A DNA stretch of 64,000 bases, taken from the NCBI GenBank assembly GCA_025094145.1, contig JALLLS010000025.1, positions 310,001 through 374,000 on the forward strand, in the 5' to 3' direction. Under the pieces are notes generated by a model, which ran no database searches, was not told the origin of the DNA, and was given only the letters and a program-made list of their open reading frames with translations. This document shows positions 57,260 through 64,000 of this stretch, piece by piece. The number at the start of each line of letters is the position of its first letter. Within the stretch, counting starts at the first letter, position 1. Position numbers and translations under genes: made by a program. This stretch comes from Spinellus fusiger. Its lineage: Eukaryota > Mucoromycota > Mucoromycetes > Mucorales > Phycomycetaceae.

Positions 57260-60200
57260 ATGATCACCACACCTTTACCTCAACCCACTGCTACTATTGT
57301 AAACCAACAAGCCAAAACACATACTAGACCCACTCGACTGTCCAAAACACCAAACGCATTTCTATCTCTCTGCTCTTCTGCCAGTGCACAGTTCCTAGAA
57401 AGACATCCCACCAATTTGAGCATCAGCACAGACGGAAGTAAATCGAGAAAGCGCAGTTTAAGCCATATGTTTTGGAGACAAAGAACTATCAGCAATGCAT
57501 TGCCCTCACTCGCAGATTCAAGATCCAGCTCAACCATCACTACACTTGACGATCGGTCCTTTTCTTTTCCTTCTATCAATAGTCATGGACCTCAATGGCA
57601 GAATTCTAAAGTCAATTCACCCACATCTGCACTTTCTGCTACCCCACAAAATATAATTCATTTGAAAAATGACTCATCATTTGAAGATGAATGCAAGGTA
57701 ACTATGGAGATGAGATATAGAGATATATAATTAAGAGATATAATTAAGCAATATACATCCAAGAGATATACATATGCGTATTTTCATTATTCATTATTCA
57801 TTCTATCCATCTCTATTTATAACTAATCATATTGTATTTACACACTTTATTGTATTGTTTATCAGGAACAGGAATACTATCTCTCCAAAACAGTATCCAC
57901 CATCATTACAGAAGAAAATACACCACAATCCTCACCCGAACATGATATACTATTTCCAAACACTACTAGCACTTCTCAGAAAAGTAATTTATCAATAGTA
58001 TCTGAAGATAATCTCTGTAAATCCTCCACGCACTCTTCTCCTTCACCAGTTGCTGTAGCAAGTCCTGCACCATCACCACCACAGAAATCTGTGCCTTTAT
58101 TACTACCTTCTTCTAAACCCAGCCTTTCTTTCTCTCGTCACCCCTCCACAGTCATTGAATGCAAACGATGGATCATTGAACGCTGCCAGCAGCTTCTAGA
58201 CACTCTCTTTGCCCAACCCACTTCCTACCGTAAACTCAATGATGTGAAAGTACTACTAGAAAGCACTGACATATTATTGAATGCTATGGATCCACCCAAT
58301 ACATCTCTAAAAGATATCCTTGAGGCCATCAAAATACAGTTTGATGACTACAGAAATGCCTTTAAATCCAATAGTAAGAGAAACTATACGACAGAAATGC
58401 ATGATATGGTATGTTTCCTTGACCAACCCATGACTATGTTTCCATGTAGAAACCCGACCCACAATGCCCATCTATTCATTCACTCATCTTCTCTTATATG
58501 TTTTAGATTATGATGATTCAAAAACTGTGTCAATTCAATCACCATCCTCCAAGCTACGTTACAAAAGATTCATTGTACTCATTTACACTTGAAGCACCGC
58601 ATCTTTTGTCCCATCTTCCCACCGCAGAGGATTATGCTACTCTATGGCCAGACCATATTGATCCCAAGGCAGCCTGGTTCAGACAGCATTTTAATGGAAG
58701 ACCTTATACATTACTGATAGGACCCATGGTGGGGCCATCTTCTCGACGTGGAAAGACAAACAAAGCAGATGATACATTTGGGATTATCTCTATCATTCAA
58801 GAAAGAGCAAAAGAGTTTGGTGGTCTTGGGAACAAATCAGCCTGTGTGCTTGGATCACAGTTTCGTATTATTGCTCGTGGAGGAAAGGTAAAGTGAGGTC
58901 TTTATAGTATAGACTACCCTCACCACAGAGCGTACCTCTTTGTCTTTTTTTATTTTTTATTTTATTTAAATTAACCATACCCTCTTTTTCTGTGAATTCA
59001 TAGACGTTAACAGTTGCCCACCATATTGTGCATGAGACACTAGCCAAAGACACTCAGACACATCTGGAGACCATTGGTGCAGGCAGCAACCTGGATACTA
59101 CAATGGATCAAAAAAAGACTCGGTCTCTTTACAGTCTATCCTCCAGCCATTCCAATGCAAACAACACTACAGTGGTAAATCACCAGATGAACCGTCTCAT
59201 GCGTGCTTCCATTATGGCAGTGTGTCCTGGTCTGGATCTGAGACTATTTAAAGAAATAGCTGTAGACGCAACAATGAATTTTCCATTAGAAAAAGACCTG
59301 CTTCATTTTGATGAGGTTGGGGTAAGGATCTCTTCAACATAACTCGCCTTTTTCTTATCCCATTTCTTATCTCATTTCTTATCCCATTTTACTATGATGA
59401 CTATTGCTATCCTAGATTCCAAAATGTTATAAATTCGGTGTACTGGCCATCAAGGACGGCCAAACAACAGAGGAAGAGTGGTTCTCTAATACTGGATTAT
59501 CTGAGCCCCTTGAAACCTTTATGAATAGCATTGGTGCTCGTGTAGAACTTTATCGCTACAGTGGTTATACAGCTGGACTGGACACTAAAAGTAAGCTCTC
59601 CTTTCCATCATTTGATGCATGGTAGAACATCTATCCACCCATAGACATGAACCCTCTTTTCCCTTTTTTAACTTATTTTTCATGTTTATGCGTGTGTGTA
59701 TAGGTGGTGAATCAGGGGAGACATCTTATGTGTCCAAGTGGAGAGAACACGATATCATGTTTCATGTTGCACCCCTCATGCCATTCAACATCAACGATAA
59801 ACAACAAGTGCACCGAAAAAGATACCTTGGCAATGGTAATCCTACCATGAATATGGAGTCGAATGCTTATATATCTATATCTATATATCTATATATCTAT
59901 ATATCTATATTTGTGGGCTTCTTTAGATGTTGCATGTGTTGTGTTTATTGAAAACAACCAAGTCTTTGATCCATCAGCCATCCGATCTCAGTTTTTGCAT
60001 ATTTTTATTGTAGTTCATCCTGAAGAAGTCTTGGGGAAGCCTTGTTGGAGGTAGATTTTATTTCTTTACTTATAGAAAATAGATGCAGCCATGGTGAATT
60101 TACTTTTTGCTTTCCAGGGTGCAAATCATTCGCAAACAGCATGTACCCGAGTTCGGACCTTTACTCCCAAGTCCTCCCCTGTTCTATGATAAAGAGACCT

Positions 60201-61258
60201 TGGCTAACTTTATCATTTTAAAGTGTAAGACATTGTTTGTTGCTGTTATTATGATGTTGTTGTGAGATGAGGATTAACATGAACTATTGTAGTGGTGAAT
60301 GGAGAGAATGCAGCCTTAAAATCTGAGAAATTTGCTGTTCCCAACATGAAGGCACGAACAAGTATATTAAAGACATTAGTGGACTCTGGTCTGTCGACAA
60401 CACCACCTCCTCCACCTCCTCTTACCACTACAAACACTACCACTACCCACACCACCACTACGACAACGACAACGACTACAACTCCCACCACTCTGAATCC
60501 ATTGAGACGTATTACAAAAGACGAAAGTGTGTTTTTAGTAAAGTATGCACAGCGCAATAGCCATGAAGCCTACGAAAAGTCCAGAAAGTCCAGCATAGAA
60601 CGATCCATGATGATCACACCCACTGATAGCAGCAGCAGCAGCAGTAATAGCAGCTTCGGGCATGGCTATACCTGGAAAGCAAGCAGCTCTGAAAAGATGC
60701 CTACAGGCCGAGCCTCTCCTCCTTTTCCTGCTCCTTCTCGTTCAAGCCTCTTAAAGGATCTGAAGAGCTTTACAAAAAGACGAAATGGTTCTAGCCCACC
60801 TTTGAAAGATCCTGTTGTTCCTGTGAAGACTGTCACAACGAAGAAAGAAAAGGCACCTTCTCCACTGCATTCCAAGAGTACGATAATCAATACATCAGAT
60901 AGAAAAGGTAAACAAAGAAAAGGATTAATAAACATAGACAAGGAGAGAATGATCATGGGCATTTCAATCTGCTTGATACTAACCACTATGTTACGATGGG
61001 TGATAAATAGAGATAAAAAGTTCAGGTCTTAACAAACTTAGCCGTCGTGTGAAATCACAATCCATTCCCCCCAAAAGTCTGCAGCAGGTTCAACCTAATA
61101 TCAATAGCACACCTCGCACCTCATTGCCAGCAAAGACTGTTCAAGCAAAAACACAACACGGAAGAAAGGGCGTTGTAGAGCTTATTTCTTCAAAGAAATT
61201 ACTTCCATCAGGTCCCAATATATCAGCTACTATCCTTCATCTACATGCTAAGAAGTAA
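57260..61258 (+). CDS. Rap/Ran-GAP domain protein (Rap GTPase-activating protein)
   Basis: Ten exons, 1021 residues: 57260-57697, 57866-58408, 58507-58887, 59004-59321, 59416-59590, 59704-59835, 59927-60050, 60118-60224, 60293-60907 and 61026-61258. The Rap-GAP domain spans about residues 561-739: KCYKFGVLAIKDGQTTEEEW, YSGYTAGLDTKSGGESG, WREHDIMFHVAPLMPF, KQQVHRKRYLGND and SQFLHIFIVVHPEE. Asn662 in LGND is in the position of the catalytic asparagine thumb of Rap1GAP. These proteins switch off Rap/Rsr1-type small GTPases at the membrane, affecting polarity and adhesion. The N-terminal 180 residues are Ser/Thr-rich; a helical region (about 220-325) precedes the domain, and the tail is disordered with a Thr-rich tract and basic segments. 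Confidence 0.92.
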
Positions 61259-61721
61259 AGATATAGAAAAGCTGACCTATTCATTCACTTACCGACCCAC
61301 TTACTTACACATACATGCACATACGGCTCTACACAAGTATACAACGCGACGCATAGCTTCTCTGCCTCTTTCTGTTTTATTTTATTTTATTTTATTCTGT
61401 TCTGTTCTGCTCTTGTCTTTGTATTCATATTTACTTAACACTCTTCTTTCTTTACATATTTCCTTTTCCTTTTTTCTTCTTTTCATACCTATTCACCAAT
61501 GGTATCGGCTTTGCTATGAGAAATAGTAAGTAATTCTCAAGTTAAACTCTTAATAAATGTGTAGCCCCCTTTTCATTTTCTTCAATATTTCATTAATAGA
61601 CAGACCATTCAAACATATCTTTATTACCATTAACAAAACTTAGTTTGATATATTCAGAAAAAGAACGAAATAAATAAATAAAAACTATGACTATCCCTAG
61701 AGACTAGAATCCATCACTCAA
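61259..61721. other. Convergent spacer
   Basis: Lies between the Rap-GAP stop and the myosin stop on the opposite strand. TTTTATTTTA runs are present; no gene was seen. Confidence 0.6.
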
Positions 61722-64000
61722 TCAAACTACTATAGTATTGTATTGAGTCAACATTTCCTCCAATCTATTCAACATTGAATGTATAGAGAAAGATGAGTTG
61801 ACAATGACAAGAACAATAGTCCAACTTACCTTTGAGTACGTTCTTTATGCATCGCTGCCTCTTCTTGAATTATCTTTAAAACTTGACTCATATCTACTTT
61901 TAATATATCGTGCTGATTTTGTATCTGTTGACACCTTTCTTTCTCTTCTACTGTGAATTGAACACTAGCGTTTAAATCGTTTTTCATTTCTGCTAAACAG
62001 TTCTCTGTCCATTCACAACTTTTTGTTCTTTTCTCCAATTCAGATTCATAGTGTGCTATGGTCTCCTGTGAAGTCTCAAGATCAGCTTGGATTCTCTTGA
62101 GTTCTTTCTCATGGCTCATACGCTCAAGCTAAGATACGAAAATAAACAGAACAAAAAAGAGAATGGGTATGTGAGTGTGATATATAGAGAGAGAGGTCTA
62201 AAAATGCCTTTTCATTACCTCTAATTGAGCAATCTGTGTAGAATGTTGTTGAACAATATTCTGGAAATTTTCTTTCAATTGACACTCGGATTTCTTCGAT
62301 ATTTCAAGTTCACTCTTCAGCTCTTGAACCGACATCTCTTGAAGACTTGAGCTCTCTTGTAGTGAATTTCTTTGCTGCTCCAGATGATCCTTTTCTGATA
62401 TTAGAGTCTCTTTCTCAGCTACTAGAGTCTCTTTTTCTTCTTGTAATGTCTTCTGATTTTGCTCAAGCATCTCATATTCAGCTGCCAATATATCATACTC
62501 TAAAGACTGATCTTCATTTGATCTATAAGATTTCTTCAGCAAGACCTGCTGTTCTTTCTTTTCTTTTTCAATGTACTCAATGTATTGCTGCTTTGTATTC
62601 ACCAGGGCACTCTTTTCATCTGCTATACGTCCAAGAAGCTCAAGTTGCTCCAAGGCAGACTGTAGTTTCTCTCTTAAATCCTGATTCTCTTTCTCGAAAC
62701 TATCTGAACGTATTTGATAATCCTCTTTCAAGGACTTGTACTGATCATTCATTTGCTGAAGTGTTTTTTGATGCTCTGTCAATGCATCCTCGAGTTTGTT
62801 TATCTTTTGATCCTTTTCTTTGATCTGGGTTTCGACACGATAGGCTACATTAAGAGGCTTGAGTTTTGCGTATACTCTCCACCAAGCCCATTTCTGTAGG
62901 GCAATGTACAAGCGTGCATTCTTTTGCATTACTTTTATGGCGTCTGCTTGTCGGGACACACGACCTAGTCTGTAACAGGCAATGAAGCGACGACAGCAGG
63001 CTTGGAATCTTGTCATATGCTCTGAGAGTTTTCTGTCTCTGACTTCTTCAAATTCTGCAAGCTATGTCCAACCATACATCATAGAGGTGTATACATACAG
63101 ATAAGAGATAAAGAAAATGAGTGTTGGTTTTCTTCTTGCATGTATAAATAGATTCTATTCACTTATTTGATATTTACCACTGTAGCTTTAAAGAACACTT
63201 TTGTTGCACCGATTCTGTATTTTTCGGGATCAAGAGACATGCTCTTTAGTAGATATTGACAGGCACTTTGACTATTAGCAACGCCTTTCAATTCATCAGG
63301 ACATAAGATTTCATATCTTTTTCTAAAATCATCAAACGAAAGACGATTGGGAAATCCTTTGCGGCATATACGAATTCCCTCGAGAACACCATTACATCTC
63401 AATTGATCTAGTACCAAAGGCACTTGAATTTCACCTGCTTGCTTGCGGTTATTTGGAAGAATACAGCGAACAAAATGAGGGCGTGTCAAATAAAGAGTAT
63501 TCATCAACGACAGTAGTTGCTGTTTGTGACGCTGACCCACAGTACGGAAAGATCCTCCTCCTTTTCGCAGCTTACACAAAGCATAGTTTGATACAGACGA
63601 AGGCATTGTGTCGCCTATATATTCATCCTTTGTCAAGTAATCTTCAAATAAAATGGCAACATGCTTGTTGCTGGATCGTGCCAATAAACGAGTAATGTCT
63701 TCATTCAGTGGATCTTTGTTTTTTCCAATCCATCCTTGAGTAGAGTACTCTACTTGACCGGCATAATGTTTAACAGTGAAGCTCTCTTTAAATCGCATGC
63801 TTTTGTACTTTGCATCTGGATCATCGCTCACCCAGATGGCATTGAGCTTTTCTAGGAAGCGCTTGTCGGTACCTTGAGGCGCCACACATTCTTCTTCCAA
63901 GCAAGATAAAATACCCACGGGCTTATAAAGTGAGCTTTAGCGGTAGATACAATGTATTCAAATAAAAGAGAGAAAGACTTACATTAGTCTTTTCAATTAA
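61722..64000 (-). CDS. Class II myosin heavy chain, 3' part (5' end outside the window)
   Basis: Exons on the minus strand: 64000-63983 (partial), 63921-63178, 63061-62219, 62128-61830 and 61764-61722, 648 residues visible. The first codons (LIEKTN, then PVGILSCLEEEC) lie in the motor. The rest of the motor includes FTVKHYAGQVEY, LNTLYLTRPHFVRCILPNN-type actin/relay sequence (LMNTLYLTRPHFVRCILPNN), LDQLRCNGVLEGIRICRKGF and the converter end GATKVFFKATVLAEFEEVRD. Two IQ-like segments are followed by WWRVYAKLKPLNVA, the head-tail junction typical of conventional myosin II. A coiled coil of only about 300 residues follows, ending LEEMLTQYNTIVV-stop. Myosin II drives actomyosin contraction, for example in septation. 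The tail is far shorter than the roughly 1000 residues usual for the class. Confidence 0.92.

Overview
The window looks like nuclear DNA of an early-diverging filamentous fungus, most likely a Mucoromycota/Mucorales species. The evidence is AT-rich DNA, many short GT-AG introns (about 33-250 nt) that often break genes into tiny exons, TA-rich microsatellites in spacers and introns, Tc1-like and LINE-type transposons, and a gene set (TFIIS, XPD, uS10, HSF, myosin II) that is eukaryotic. Naming the genus (for example Phycomyces-like) would be a guess. No bacterial operon, rRNA or CRISPR array was seen.

Layout. 1-634: end of a Fanzor/TnpB-like relic. 1.3-10.2 kb: a plus-strand gene cluster with an HSF-type transcription factor, a 2-oxoglutarate/Fe(II) prolyl-hydroxylase-like enzyme, elongation factor TFIIS, and an RA-PH adaptor. 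10.2-12.3 kb: spacer with a second type of Fanzor-like C-terminus. 12.7-15.7 kb: a Lines homologue and two small minus-strand genes. 16.4-37.6 kb: a transposon-rich island. It holds a second Fanzor-like relic with a 567-bp insertion, a TA-flanked Tc1-like DD35E element, and a 5.2-kb LINE inserted exactly at the Tc1 border. It also holds diverged direct repeats, a TIR element, a MITE, a long-inverted-repeat element, a second decayed Tc1 element and a third Tc1 relic, with one uncharacterised membrane-anchored gene (28.3 kb) and a tRNA-Lys(CUU). 37.7-64 kb: mostly unique genes: ribosomal protein uS10, a 2545-residue intronless protein built of ASH/MSP-like beta-sandwich repeats, a two-RRM U1A/U2B''-type snRNP protein, the 17-exon TFIIH helicase XPD/Rad3, a Rap-GAP, and the 3' half of a class II myosin heavy chain.

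The genes do not form one pathway, but there are themes: transcription (HSF, TFIIS, XPD), RNA processing (snRNP), small-GTPase signalling (RA-PH adaptor, Rap-GAP) and the actin cytoskeleton (myosin II). The most interesting material is in the transposon island. Fanzor-like C-termini sit next to a 3' flank that is 99% identical between copies, with TA-flanked ends shared with an unrelated-looking TIR element; the insertion history is nested and can be read directly. In the genic part, the giant ASH-repeat protein and a class II myosin with a very short tail stand out. All exon models were built by eye from splice consensus and reading-frame continuity.
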